From the NCBI GenBank assembly GCA_002439605.1, contig DJOI01000080.1, forward strand, positions 1 through 31,397: a stretch of 31,397 nucleotides of DNA, in the 5' to 3' direction. The notes under the pieces are model-generated. The model had not been told where the DNA came from, did not search any database, and worked only from the letters and a program-made list of their open reading frames with translations. Of this stretch, positions 9,286 to 16,890 are shown one piece after another. The DNA comes from Candidatus Segatella mututuai. Lineage in GTDB: Bacteria > Bacteroidota > Bacteroidia > Bacteroidales > Bacteroidaceae. The translations under genes were made by a program, and so were the position numbers. The first letter of the stretch is position 1. Every line of letters starts with the position of its first letter.

Positions 9286-11096
9286 TTCTTTACGATTTTG
9301 ATGGTTTTGTTGTTTGTCTTGACGAGATAGATGCCGTTGGGCAGGTTGCTGTAGTTGGTGCCCAACTTCTGTCCGTCGATGGAGTAAACTTCAGTTTTGC
9401 CGTTGCCGTTGTCGACAGTGATGCCGTCGATGCCAGTGATGGTCTCTGGATTATAGTTATATTCCATCTCCTTGTCGTATTCGCCTGAAATCTTGAATCC
9501 GTTGCCGTCGTACAGGTCTATGACGAACTTGTAATGGGTGTTGTCGGTCTTCGAAACGCCCACGGTTCCAGAATACACGGTCGCAAATTTGTCTACCACC
9601 CACCACAGGCGAGTGTCTGGGTCGGGGTTGAGGCGGAAGTGCTCGTATTTGGTTCCAGTGCGACCGCCCTGGTCGTCGAAGTAGCCACGGGTCATCATGA
9701 ATGGAGCGTACTCGTTGGTGTAGAGGTGACTGTCCTGCATCAGGGTGTACGTGCCCTCGGGCAGATACTGGCTACCCTCTGCTGCCTGGAATTCCATGCG
9801 CAGCAGGTCCTGGTCGCCCTTGCCGTCCTGGTCGTCCTTTCCGCTGGGCGAGCCCAGGTCTACGGTGAATATCTGCACGCCATTCTGCACGCCGAGCGAG
9901 TAGATGCGCGACTTGGCCACGCGGTCGAAGTTGAGGTTTACGTCCTCGGTGAGGTTGGAGTCCACGTCCTTGGTGTTGCTCTCCGACTTGTCATAGTAGA
10001 TGAAGGAGATGCCCTTGGCAGTACCCTTTACCTTGTGGCCGCGGTCGGTGACACAGTCTACGGTGATGTCGAAAGTACCTTCTTTCTCGCCCTCGGTGAT
10101 GGTGATGGTGCCATCGGCGATGTAGCAGTAGTCGTAGTCGGTGTCCATGCCTGTTACGGCTTTGCGACGCTTCACGTAGGTGCCCATGAGCACGGTCATG
10201 CCCATGTAGTCGATTTCCATACCTGGGAAGTAGGTGTTCACGTGGAAGTTGCGTGCCACGGTGTAGGTGCCTGGCACGACGGTGGCAGTCTTGGGATCGC
10301 CGAAGAGACGGTTGTAGAGGTTGATGACGAGGTCGTGCCCCTTGCCTGTCATGCCACCCGTCTCGCTGTCGTACTCGCCATCATACAGGTTGAGCACCAT
10401 GTTGCCTGTCTGCGATTCCATCAGGTTGCCATAGTAGTAGCCGATGCCGCCGGTGAATGTGGTGCTGATGTCGGTAGAAATCTGTGGATAAGTGTTGGAA
10501 CCTCCTGTCGACATGTTGGTGAACGACAGTTCGCCCTCGTAGGTGTAAGTGTTGCCGTTGGCATCGGCTACGCTGACGGTATAGGTCGTGGTGCCGTCCT
10601 TCTCGGCCTTGGCGATGGTGATGTTGCCGGCAAGGTCGGAGCCGCCGTCGCCAGTGCCAGTCTTGTCGTACTGCTCGATGTAAGAGTAGTCGGCGTTATA
10701 GAACAAGGAACCTTCGTTGGGAGTGAAGGTGCCGGCAGGCATGTCGATGCCAGTGCCTTCGGGCGCGTAGAGGTCGAGCGACAACACCTTGGCGTTTTGC
10801 GCCGTCACCTTGCCCTCGTTGGCATCGTACGAAGCGTCGGCTTGGTCGGACAGCAAGAGATAGTAGTTCTCGTAACCGTCTACGCCAGAACCTGCCGCTG
10901 TGTAGTAGCCTGCAAAGATTGCGTTGCTAAGGGTGTTGACCGACTGGGTTGACACACCGGATGTGCGAACGCCAGCCTGTGCGCGCTTCTTGATGAGCTG
11001 CATGGTGGCGTGTTTCTTGACGAATTTATGCTGGGCGGTGGTAGGCATGGCTACGATGGCCAGCAGAAATGACAAGAGAAGTAAAGTTTTCTTCAT
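9282..11096 (-). CDS. Exported threefold-repeat protein with C-terminal sorting-like domain, function unknown
   Basis: 604 residues with a clear signal peptide (LLLLSFLLAIVAMPTTAQ). The mature part reads as three tandem copies of one beta-rich unit (about 58-195, 215-365, 395-550). Each contains a strand like LSLDLYAP, VINLYNRL or LLRMEFQAA, then a Pro-(Ala/Gly/Glu)-Gly-Thr-(Phe/Tyr)-Thr turn (MPAGTFTP, VPGTYTV, LPEGTYTL), then a closing strand pair on charged, Thr-rich sequence. The last 40 residues (TEVYSIDGQKLG ... LPNGIYLVKTNNKTIKIVKK) resemble the type IX sorting domain family. The unit is not one I recognise. It lies 5 bp after the small phase-variable gene and overlaps the next gene by 4 bp. 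Confidence 0.88.
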   Translation of the reverse strand: MKKTLLLLSFLLAIVAMPTTAQHKFVKKHATMQLIKKRAQAGVRTSGVSTQSVNTLSNAIFAGYYTAAGSGVDGYENYYLLLSDQADASYDANEGKVTAQNAKVLSLDLYAPEGTGIDMPAGTFTPNEGSLFYNADYSYIEQYDKTGTGDGGSDLAGNITIAKAEKDGTTTYTVSVADANGNTYTYEGELSFTNMSTGGSNTYPQISTDISTTFTGGIGYYYGNLMESQTGNMVLNLYDGEYDSETGGMTGKGHDLVINLYNRLFGDPKTATVVPGTYTVARNFHVNTYFPGMEIDYMGMTVLMGTYVKRRKAVTGMDTDYDYCYIADGTITITEGEKEGTFDITVDCVTDRGHKVKGTAKGISFIYYDKSESNTKDVDSNLTEDVNLNFDRVAKSRIYSLGVQNGVQIFTVDLGSPSGKDDQDGKGDQDLLRMEFQAAEGSQYLPEGTYTLMQDSHLYTNEYAPFMMTRGYFDDQGGRTGTKYEHFRLNPDPDTRLWWVVDKFATVYSGTVGVSKTDNTHYKFVIDLYDGNGFKISGEYDKEMEYNYNPETITGIDGITVDNGNGKTEVYSIDGQKLGTNYSNLPNGIYLVKTNNKTIKIVKK

Positions 11097-11101
11097 TGTT
11101 G

Positions 11102-11597
11102 TTACTTCTTGATGATTTTGAATGAGTGTTCGTTAGTAAGATTCAATACGTATACGCCTGGCGCATACTGCGACACGTCGATGCTTGCCTTGCCGTCTGT
11201 TACCTTCTGGCGTTGTAATAACCTGCCATTGGCATCATAGAGCAAAACGCTGTTGGCTTTTGTCCCATAGATGTTGACATGGGCGTTGTCTACATAGCTA
11301 AAAGTCATCGTGGACCCCGTAACCTTTTCGTCGATACCTGTCGATACCGCTGTAAAATAAAACTCGGTTACATCGCTTTGGGCATACTCGGCAGATGCCT
11401 CGTCGGATGCAACCAACAACTTGCCGTCGGAAAAGGTGATGACAGGGCGTGTGCTCAACTTGAATTCTGCTGTCGTCGAATTGGCCATTCTTAGCACCAA
11501 GAACTCTGCTTGCTCAGTCTCTGTTGCATGTACGACACCCGATATGGGGGGGGTATAGGCAACAGCACAGAGCAAGGCTCAACAATCTTTTTCTCAT
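11102..11597 (-). CDS. Small exported sorting-domain protein, frame broken at a C8 tract (phase-variable or frameshifted)
   Basis: The minus strand carries a start (ATG at 11597) followed by MRKRLLSLALCCCLY, a typical signal peptide, but this frame ends at 11514. The frame carrying the body (AEFLVLRMANS ... ending in a sorting-type tail, LLYDANGRLLQRQ ... YAPGVYVLNLTNEHSFKIIKK) otherwise starts only at a TTG (11575) inside the signal region and would lack a proper signal. The two frames meet in a run of eight C (11546-11553). With seven C the protein reads through with a signal peptide and a plausible cleavage site near Val-His-Ala. It is the first gene of the operon. Either slipped-strand phase variation or a sequence error explains it. 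Confidence 0.75.
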
Positions 11598-11723
11598 GTT
11601 GATAGACTCTTTTTTTCGGAGGGAAATGATAATAGTATATGTGTGATTCTTTAGAAGACAACATCTCACAGGCATTCGTCTCACCCTCGTACATATTGAA
11701 TAATGTCTGATAAAATGCGGGGG
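11598..11723 (-). other. 5' leader of the exported-protein operon
   Basis: About 120 nt lie between the predicted start site near 11718 and the ATG at 11597. The stretch is AT-rich and has no recognisable riboswitch or convincing reading frame. Confidence 0.4.
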
Positions 11724-11754
11724 CAAAGGTAATTAAATGTTTTTGAATGTGCAA
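11724..11754 (-). promoter_or_regulatory. Promoter of the four-gene exported-protein operon
   Basis: On the minus strand a -33 TTG (11752-11754) and a -7 TACCTTTG (11724-11731) are separated by 20 bp, matching the Bacteroidetes sigma consensus (TTG, 19-21 bp, TAnnTTTG). It is the only good promoter found upstream of the operon, and all four genes are spaced by 26 bp or less. Confidence 0.7.
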
Positions 11755-11875
11755 GGAAAAGTGAATAAATATATCTTAATTTCGCGCGTTTGTTGCACTT
11801 TGACAAAAATATCTATGTTTTTTTTGCCAAAATGAAAACAAAAGAACTGGGGCTATAGGGATTGGTTTGTAATAA

Positions 11876-11919
11876 AAGCAAAAGAAGGAGAACCGCAATG
11901 CTTTCTCCTTCTCTTGCTT
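11876..11919 (-). terminator. Terminator after the HU-like/amidase pair
   Basis: A 17-bp stem with one mismatch (AAGCAAAAGAAGGAGAA against TTCTCCTTCTCTTGCTT) and a 10-nt loop lies just past the amidase stop codon. On the minus strand it is followed by a T-rich run (TTTTATTAC). Confidence 0.8.
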
Positions 11920-11925
11920 AGAGTG

Positions 11926-12405
11926 TTAGGGTTGCAAGTCGGCATATTCTGCTATGCTGAAGCAGGGACATGCTTTCCCTGTGTCGAGGTTGTGATGACC
12001 CAGGATGACCGACGATGGGTACTTCTTGCGCAGTTGGGCAAGTAGCTTTCGCAGTGCCACCTTCTGTTGTGGGGTCCGGGTGTCGCAAGGTTTGCCACTT
12101 GCGTCGAGCCCTCCCTCGTAGCAGATTCCGAGGCTGTGCGAGTTATGCCCAGCACAGTGGGCACCTATCGTTTCTTCGGTTCTTCCTTTCTCCACGGTGC
12201 CGTCACGGCGTATGACGTAGTGATAACCAATCATGCGCCATCCACGTTGCCGATGCCAAAGGTCGATGTCCTTGGCAGAGCTCTGCTGCCCAGGCCGGAC
12301 AGCGGAGCAATGGATGATTAATAATGATATATTTCTCATTTCTTGATGACTTTGCGACACCGTCAGGCTAAGAGCCGTGAAGAGCAGTATCTTTAGTCTT
12401 TTCAT
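11926..12405 (-). CDS. N-acetylmuramoyl-L-alanine amidase (Amidase_2/PGRP fold)
   Basis: 159 residues. It cleaves the bond between muramic acid and the stem peptide of peptidoglycan. Motifs of the T7-lysozyme/PGRP fold: zinc ligands His32 (LLIIHCSAV), His137 (VILGHHNL) and Cys146 (GKACPCF), and the catalytic Tyr about 61 (GYHYVIRRDGT). GAHCAGHNSHSLGICYEGG is the usual family centre. A hydrophobic N-terminus (ILLFTALSLTVSQS) suggests export. It follows the HU-like gene by 9 bp; this HU-like/amidase pairing is common in Bacteroidales, though its role is not established. A second, broken copy lies at 30366-30919. Confidence 0.92.
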   Translation of the reverse strand: MKRLKILLFTALSLTVSQSHQEMRNISLLIIHCSAVRPGQQSSAKDIDLWHRQRGWRMIGYHYVIRRDGTVEKGRTEETIGAHCAGHNSHSLGICYEGGLDASGKPCDTRTPQQKVALRKLLAQLRKKYPSSVILGHHNLDTGKACPCFSIAEYADLQP

Positions 12406-12414
12406 AGCGTAGGG

Positions 12415-12972
12415 TTATTCTGTCTCGTCGCCTCCGGGATTGGTTTCGCCAGGATTGTTGTCGCCAGTGCCAGAGTCGGGATCGCCCTTGTCGTTGCCTG
12501 TGTTGTCCTTGTCGTCGGTATCGTCTGTTCCATCCTCAATCTTGTCGTCTTCAGATTTCACAGTCTTCACCTTCTTGCCATTGCGATCGTAGCAGGTGAT
12601 GCTGACACCCATCTTGGCGAGCTCTTCCTTGATTCCGGTCGAGGGCGTGAAGAGAACACGGCGGCTTGTTATCAAGCTGCTGGCTACCTCCTCGGCAGTT
12701 GCCACACTGTCGGCACGAAGACCGAAGCGCATGATGCCAAGACCCGGGATGGTAACACCGTGGCCCTCTGTGGCCCAGGCTGCCAAGGTGTCGCCAATGG
12801 CCTGGTAGGCGGCAGTGATGGTGCCTTTGTTGAGTCCGCTGCGTATTGCAGCTTCATTGATTACTTTACTGGCAGGCAACGTGGTGTACAACATAGGTGA
12901 GAGAACATAACGATAGCTACCTGCAAACTTTCCGATGGAAATCTTAGTTTCCTTAGCATTTACTTTAATCAT
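12415..12972 (-). CDS. HU-like DNA-binding protein with acidic, Gly-rich tail
   Basis: 185 residues. Residues about 1-125 fit the Bacteroidetes HU-related family (SKVINEAAIRSGLNKGTITAAYQAIGDTLAAWATEG for the dimerising helices, VTIPGLGIMRFGLR for the beta arm). The tail from about 140 is a low-complexity stretch rich in Asp, Gly, Thr and Asn, expected to be disordered. Such proteins bind DNA without strong sequence preference. It is the first gene of a two-gene operon with the amidase and has its own -7 box at 13070-13077. A paralogue with a similar tail is at 30943-31397. Confidence 0.88.
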   Translation of the reverse strand: MIKVNAKETKISIGKFAGSYRYVLSPMLYTTLPASKVINEAAIRSGLNKGTITAAYQAIGDTLAAWATEGHGVTIPGLGIMRFGLRADSVATAEEVASSLITSRRVLFTPSTGIKEELAKMGVSITCYDRNGKKVKTVKSEDDKIEDGTDDTDDKDNTGNDKGDPDSGTGDNNPGETNPGGDETE

Positions 12973-13069
12973 AATCTTGAGTTTTAAAAATTAATAAAAT
13001 GTGTGATAACTCTTTGCTCTCCTCGGACTCTTTGTCTCTGCAGCGACTTTTTATCTCTGGATTGCACTG

Positions 13070-13077
13070 CAAAGGTA
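13070..13077 (-). promoter_or_regulatory. -7 box for the HU-like/amidase operon
   Basis: TACCTTTG on the minus strand matches TAnnTTTG and would give a leader of roughly 95 nt. No -33 TTG is present at 19-21 bp. Confidence 0.5.
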
Positions 13078-13134
13078 GGCATAATATGGGCAAGATTTTT
13101 AGTATGGAAAGTGTGGATTGTGGTATGGAAAAAA

Positions 13135-13163
13135 ATAAGGAAGCCTTGTCGGGGCTTCCTTAT
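13135..13163 (-). terminator. Terminator of the 349-residue gene
   Basis: A perfect 11-bp stem (ATAAGGAAGCC with GGCTTCCTTAT) and 7-nt loop, followed on the minus strand by TTTTTTTCC, lies 44 bp after the stop codon of the upstream gene. This is a strong intrinsic terminator. Confidence 0.88.
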
Positions 13164-13206
13164 GTAGAGAGTGCTGTATATGTCTGTATGAATGGCTGTT
13201 GGCAAT

Positions 13207-14256
13207 TTATTCTTTGTTGTCCAACAGTTCGCTGATTCCACCATAGAAATGTGATCTTTGGAAACAGCGTTTCAGATTTTGGAAATCCTGCTTGAGTTTT
13301 TCGTTGCGTATGCTTTCTATTGAGAATGTTTCGGCGTTTGTATTGCCGCCTAATAGTTGGTTGAGGTGGTTTCTCATGGTGCGGTCGGTGGCTTCGAGCT
13401 TCCAAACCTGCATGTTGATAAACTCGCAGAAGGGTGTGGCCTGTTTGTTGGCCACCACGCCACAACCCACCAAGATGATATAGAGCATGGCGGTGAAATC
13501 GCTTACCGAATCGAAGTTGCTGAGTAGCTTCATGCTTGTGGGCTTCTTAAAATACTTCTCATATATTGTTTTCAGGCTGACGGCCAAGTCTTTCTCGTTG
13601 ACGCTGCGATGGAAACGGCAGCTGGGCTGTGTGGCTTTCTCGCTTGGTGAACTATTTGAGATGGAAGACTGGTGGGCTTTCACAAGCTTTGCCAATCGCT
13701 TTTTACGTTCTGCCAATGCTTGCTCATCTTTGGCAATGCCTGCTTGCTCTGCTTGTATGTATTCTATGATGTATAGATCACTATATGCTGATTTGGCATG
13801 TTTGGGCGCCTTGTGAGTTATTGAAACTGCATGGTTGAGCTTCCAGGAGGGCTTGCTTGTTTTTGGAATATGGGTAAAACTGTCTTTTTCTTTGGCTTTA
13901 TCCAACTGCCAATTATTGGCTTGCAAAATAGTCGTCGTTTTTCCAATGACACGGACAAGAATTCCCTTGCTGCGCAATTTTTCTATGTCGCTACGGCGAA
14001 CCAATCCAAAAGCCGTTTGTGATGGGACTGTGGATTTCTTGTTGCCAATATAGTTTCTTAATGCGATACCTATCGCAGACTCATGTGGGATGTTCTTCAC
14101 CTTTACATAGATGTAAGGTGAAGATGTTTCCAACCTTTGTGGACAGGTGTTGGTAGGAAAAACAAACTTCTTTTCACCTTCTTGGGTGATGACGAGGATT
14201 GGCAGATGATTGGGATTTTCATGTCGTCCCAAACGACTCAGATCTTGTGGATTCAT
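13207..14256 (-). CDS. Uncharacterised 349-residue protein
   Basis: I do not recognise the family. The protein has no signal peptide or membrane segment and is basic (many Lys/Arg), so it is probably cytoplasmic. Residues 1-125 look like a compact mixed alpha/beta region (PYIYVKVKNIPHESAIGIALRNYIG; LVRRSDIEKLRSKGILVRVIGKTTTIL). Residues about 175-210 are a charged helical linker (KDEQALAERKKRLAKLVKAHQ). The last 130 form a helical block (LKTIYEKYFKKPTSMKLLSNFD; TAMLYIILVGCGVVANKQATP). It is a single transcription unit with a strong promoter and terminator, bounded by two large inverted repeats (14477-14549). A DNA-interacting role is possible but not shown. Confidence 0.8.
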   Translation of the reverse strand: MNPQDLSRLGRHENPNHLPILVITQEGEKKFVFPTNTCPQRLETSSPYIYVKVKNIPHESAIGIALRNYIGNKKSTVPSQTAFGLVRRSDIEKLRSKGILVRVIGKTTTILQANNWQLDKAKEKDSFTHIPKTSKPSWKLNHAVSITHKAPKHAKSAYSDLYIIEYIQAEQAGIAKDEQALAERKKRLAKLVKAHQSSISNSSPSEKATQPSCRFHRSVNEKDLAVSLKTIYEKYFKKPTSMKLLSNFDSVSDFTAMLYIILVGCGVVANKQATPFCEFINMQVWKLEATDRTMRNHLNQLLGGNTNAETFSIESIRNEKLKQDFQNLKRCFQRSHFYGGISELLDNKE

Positions 14257-14395
14257 AAGGCGATAATATTATAAGGTAAGACAATACATTTGCTTTACCT
14301 GTCCCAAAAGAGCCAACCTTCGTTAGCTCCTTGCCTACCAATAACTTCGCAGTATAATTGGCAGACACCACGATGTGCTCAGAAATTGTATATTG

Positions 14396-14427
14396 CAAAT
14401 ATATACAAAATATCATTTTCCTCCAAA
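14396..14427 (-). promoter_or_regulatory. Near-consensus promoter of the 349-residue gene
   Basis: On the minus strand TTTG (14424-14427) and TATATTTG (14396-14403) are 20 bp apart, an almost ideal Bacteroidetes promoter. Transcription would start near 14390, giving a leader of about 130 nt. Confidence 0.75.
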
Positions 14428-14476
14428 TATTTTGTCAAGAATTTTCGGAAAAGGCTTACTTTTAACATTTGCGTGC

Positions 14477-14549
14477 CCTAACTGAGAAAAAATTGTCACC
14501 CAACTATGAAAATATTTTTTCCCAGTTAGGAAAAAATATTTTCATAGTT
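14477..14549. repeat. Two overlapping, mutually exclusive inverted repeats
   Basis: The arms 14502-14522 and 14529-14549 form a perfect 21-bp inverted repeat around a 6-nt spacer (CAGTTA). A second pair, 14477-14493 and 14514-14530 (CCTAACTG ... CAGTTAGG), matches at 16 of 17 positions and shares sequence with the first, so only one can form at a time. Neither is followed by the T-run expected of a terminator. The element lies between the nadB terminator and the promoter at 14396-14427, outside predicted transcripts. Confidence 0.85.
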
Positions 14550-14656
14550 AATTCTTCCCAAGCTGTACGTTTATGGCAAAAATATCCTTGATAAGGAAAA
14601 ATGGACAAACTCTCTATTTGTTCAAATTTTAAACTTTGCCCAGTGCCTTTAAAAAA

Positions 14657-14689
14657 AGAGGGTGTGCCACGCACGATGGCACACCCTCT
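14657..14689. terminator. Bidirectional terminator after nadB
   Basis: A perfect 13-bp stem (AGAGGGTGTGCCA with TGGCACACCCTCT) with a 7-nt loop. T-rich runs follow on both strands (TTTTTTT on minus, GTTTTTTTT on plus). It lies 33 bp past the nadB stop codon. Confidence 0.92.
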
Positions 14690-14721
14690 GGTTGTTTTTT
14701 TTGTTATCGTATCTTAAGTCT

Positions 14722-16311
14722 TTACTTCTTGTCGTAAGCGTGGACGGGATAGTCGATGGTGTAGTGCAGGCCTCGGCTCTCTTTGCGCTCTATCGCCATA
14801 CGGGTGATGAGGTAGCCCACGTTGATCATGTTGCGCAGCTCGCAGAGGTCCTTGCTTATCTTGACACGCTTGAAGAGGTTTTCCGTCTCCTCGTACAACA
14901 GGTCGAGACGGTCCCAGGCGCGCTTCAGACGGAGGTCGCTGCGCACGATGCCCACATAGTTGCTCATGCATTCGCCCACCTCCTTGACGCTCTGCGTGAT
15001 GAGCACTTTCTCCTCGTTGGTCATCGTGCCGTCGTCGTTCCATGCCGGCACCTTGTCGTTGAAGTCGTATTCGTCTATGTGCTCCAAGCTATGCTTGGCT
15101 GCCGTGTCGGCGTAGACCACGGCTTCTATCAGCGAGTTGCTTGCCAAGCGGTTGCCTCCGTGCAGGCCTGTGCACGAACATTCGCCCAGGGCATAGAGGC
15201 GGTTGATGCTCGAGCAACCGTTGAGGTCGACCTTGATGCCGCCGCACATGTAGTGGGCTGCCGGACGAACGGGGATGTAGTCTTTGGTGATGTCGATGCC
15301 GATGCTCAGGCACTTGGCGTAGATGTTGGGGAAGTGGCGCTTGGTCTCTTCTGGATCCTTGTGGGTGACGTCGAGGCAGACGTGGTCGAGTCCATGCTTC
15401 TTCATTTCCTTGTCGATGGCGCGGGCCACGATGTCGCGTGGAGCCAGGCTCAGTCGTTTGTCGTAGTTCTCCATGAAGCTCTCGCCGTTGGGCAGGCGCA
15501 GGATGCCTCCATAGCCACGCATGGCTTCGGTGATGAGGAAGGCAGGATGGGTTTCGCCGGGGTGGTAGAGGGCGGTGGGATGGAACTGCACGAACTCCAT
15601 GTCGGCCACAGTTCCCTTGGCGCGATACACCATGGCCTCGCCGTCGCCTGTCGCTATCACGGGGTTTGTGGTGGTCTGGTATACAGCTCCGCAGCCACCG
15701 GTGCACATCACGGTCACCTTGCTCAGGTAGGTGTCCACCTTCTGTGTGTCGGGGTTGAGCACATAGGCTCCGTAGCAGTATATGTAAGGCGTGCGACGGG
15801 TGACGCGTGCTCCCAAGTGATGTTGCGTGATAATCTCGACAGCGAAATGGTTTTCCTTGATGTCGATATCGGGATTGTTGCGTACGGCTTCCATCAGTCC
15901 GCGCTGAATCTCCGCGCCAGTGTCGTCGGCATGGTGCAGGATGCGGAACTCGCTGTGTCCTCCCTCGCGATGTAGGTCGAATTTGCCGTCCTGCTGCTTG
16001 TCGAAGTTGACACCCCACCGCACCAGCTCCTGTATCTGCTCCGGTGCCTTGGTAACTACTTGCTCCACGGCTTTGTAGTCGCTGATGTAGTCGCCTGCGA
16101 TCATTGTGTCCTGAATGTGTTTTTCGAAGTTGTCCACTTCGAGATTGGTCACTGAGGCTACGCCTCCCTGTGCGAATGACGTGTTGGCTTCGTCGAGCGA
16201 TGTCTTGCAAATCATGCACACCTTACCTTTATGCGCTCTGGCCACTTTCAGGGCGTAACTCATACCGGCAACTCCTGCACCGATAATCAGAAAATCATAC
16301 TTGTAAACCAT
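14722..16311 (-). CDS. nadB: L-aspartate oxidase
   Basis: 529 residues, the usual length. It oxidises L-aspartate to iminoaspartate, the first step of de novo NAD synthesis, using FAD with oxygen or fumarate. The N-terminus has the dinucleotide-binding motif GAGVAG (11-16). Further family motifs are NTSFAQGGVA, GGHSEFRILHHADDTG, EFVQFHPTALYHPG, RPAAHYMCGGIKVD and the FAD-contacting LHGGNRLASNSLIEA. The C-terminal helical domain is complete. Similarity to fumarate reductase flavoproteins is expected, but the HREGGHS and HPTALYH segments fit NadB better. nadA and nadC are not in the window. It is transcribed alone, divergently from 16440. Confidence 0.95.
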   Translation of the reverse strand: MVYKYDFLIIGAGVAGMSYALKVARAHKGKVCMICKTSLDEANTSFAQGGVASVTNLEVDNFEKHIQDTMIAGDYISDYKAVEQVVTKAPEQIQELVRWGVNFDKQQDGKFDLHREGGHSEFRILHHADDTGAEIQRGLMEAVRNNPDIDIKENHFAVEIITQHHLGARVTRRTPYIYCYGAYVLNPDTQKVDTYLSKVTVMCTGGCGAVYQTTTNPVIATGDGEAMVYRAKGTVADMEFVQFHPTALYHPGETHPAFLITEAMRGYGGILRLPNGESFMENYDKRLSLAPRDIVARAIDKEMKKHGLDHVCLDVTHKDPEETKRHFPNIYAKCLSIGIDITKDYIPVRPAAHYMCGGIKVDLNGCSSINRLYALGECSCTGLHGGNRLASNSLIEAVVYADTAAKHSLEHIDEYDFNDKVPAWNDDGTMTNEEKVLITQSVKEVGECMSNYVGIVRSDLRLKRAWDRLDLLYEETENLFKRVKISKDLCELRNMINVGYLITRMAIERKESRGLHYTIDYPVHAYDKK

Positions 16312-16360
16312 TGAGTTTGCTTTGAACTATTTTTTTAATGGATTTTATCCTAATTGTTTG

Positions 16361-16368
16361 CAAAAGTA
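16361..16368 (-). promoter_or_regulatory. -7 box of nadB
   Basis: Minus-strand TACTTTTG, 50 bp before the nadB ATG, in the same TTGTTTGCAAAAGTA context as the susC promoter. No -33 match at the expected distance. Confidence 0.5.
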
Positions 16369-16410
16369 ATAATTTATCTTTAAAGTGAGTGTTAAAAGCC
16401 ATATTTTTTG

Positions 16411-16418
16411 TAATTTTG
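16411..16418 (+). promoter_or_regulatory. -7 box of the PH-domain/dacB unit
   Basis: Plus-strand TAATTTTG matches TAnnTTTG, 22 bp before the ATG at 16440. With the nadB box at 16361-16368 it makes a compact divergent promoter region. Confidence 0.5.
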
Positions 16419-16439
16419 CAGTGTTTTTTGTAGAAAATA

Positions 16440-16862
16440 ATGACTGACAGAACTTTTCATAAGCGCATAACGCTCCCCGCCAAACTGGGCATAGGGCTGT
16501 TCACGGCCTTGGCCGTCTATTTCTTCTGGGTCAAGATGGCAGTCTTGGGCATCTTGGTCGCCATTGTCGTCGTGGGAATGATAGAGCGGATTCTGCATAC
16601 TACGTACACCATCCGCAGGGTGAAGCCCGTCGACCGCGACGAGGAGATGGACTTCCTTGTCATCGACGAGGGACGTTTCTCCACGAACCGCAATGTGCCG
16701 TTGTGCGACGTGGTGAGGATGGAGAACGTCCGCGCGTTCTTTGGGCTCGACCACTGCCTGCTCATCGAATACGGGGCTGGCAACATGGTGACGATTCAGC
16801 CCGACAACGAGGAGGGGATGAGGAGGGCGATAGAAGAGAGAATAGGGGGAGGAAAATGTTGA
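16440..16862 (+). CDS. Small membrane protein with PH-like domain
   Basis: 140 residues. Two adjacent hydrophobic segments (about 14-31, LGIGLFTALAVYFFWV, and 33-48, AVLGILVAIVVVGMI) form a membrane hairpin. The remaining 85 residues (YTIRRVKPVDRDEEMDFLVIDEGRFS ... GNMVTIQPDNEEGMRRAIEE) resemble bacterial PH-like domains, usually seen in small envelope proteins of unknown role. It starts an apparent transcription unit and is followed 28 bp later by the carboxypeptidase gene. Function not established. Confidence 0.8.
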   Translation: MTDRTFHKRITLPAKLGIGLFTALAVYFFWVKMAVLGILVAIVVVGMIERILHTTYTIRRVKPVDRDEEMDFLVIDEGRFSTNRNVPLCDVVRMENVRAFFGLDHCLLIEYGAGNMVTIQPDNEEGMRRAIEERIGGGKC

Positions 16863-16890
16863 CATTGGAGAGAATATTGCAAGATAAAAA

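Noticed and set aside
9534..10952. 472-residue frame on + strand within the threefold-repeat gene
   Set aside because: Val/Gly/His-rich composition, no signal or domain, fully antisense to a gene with a clear signal peptide and sorting-like tail.
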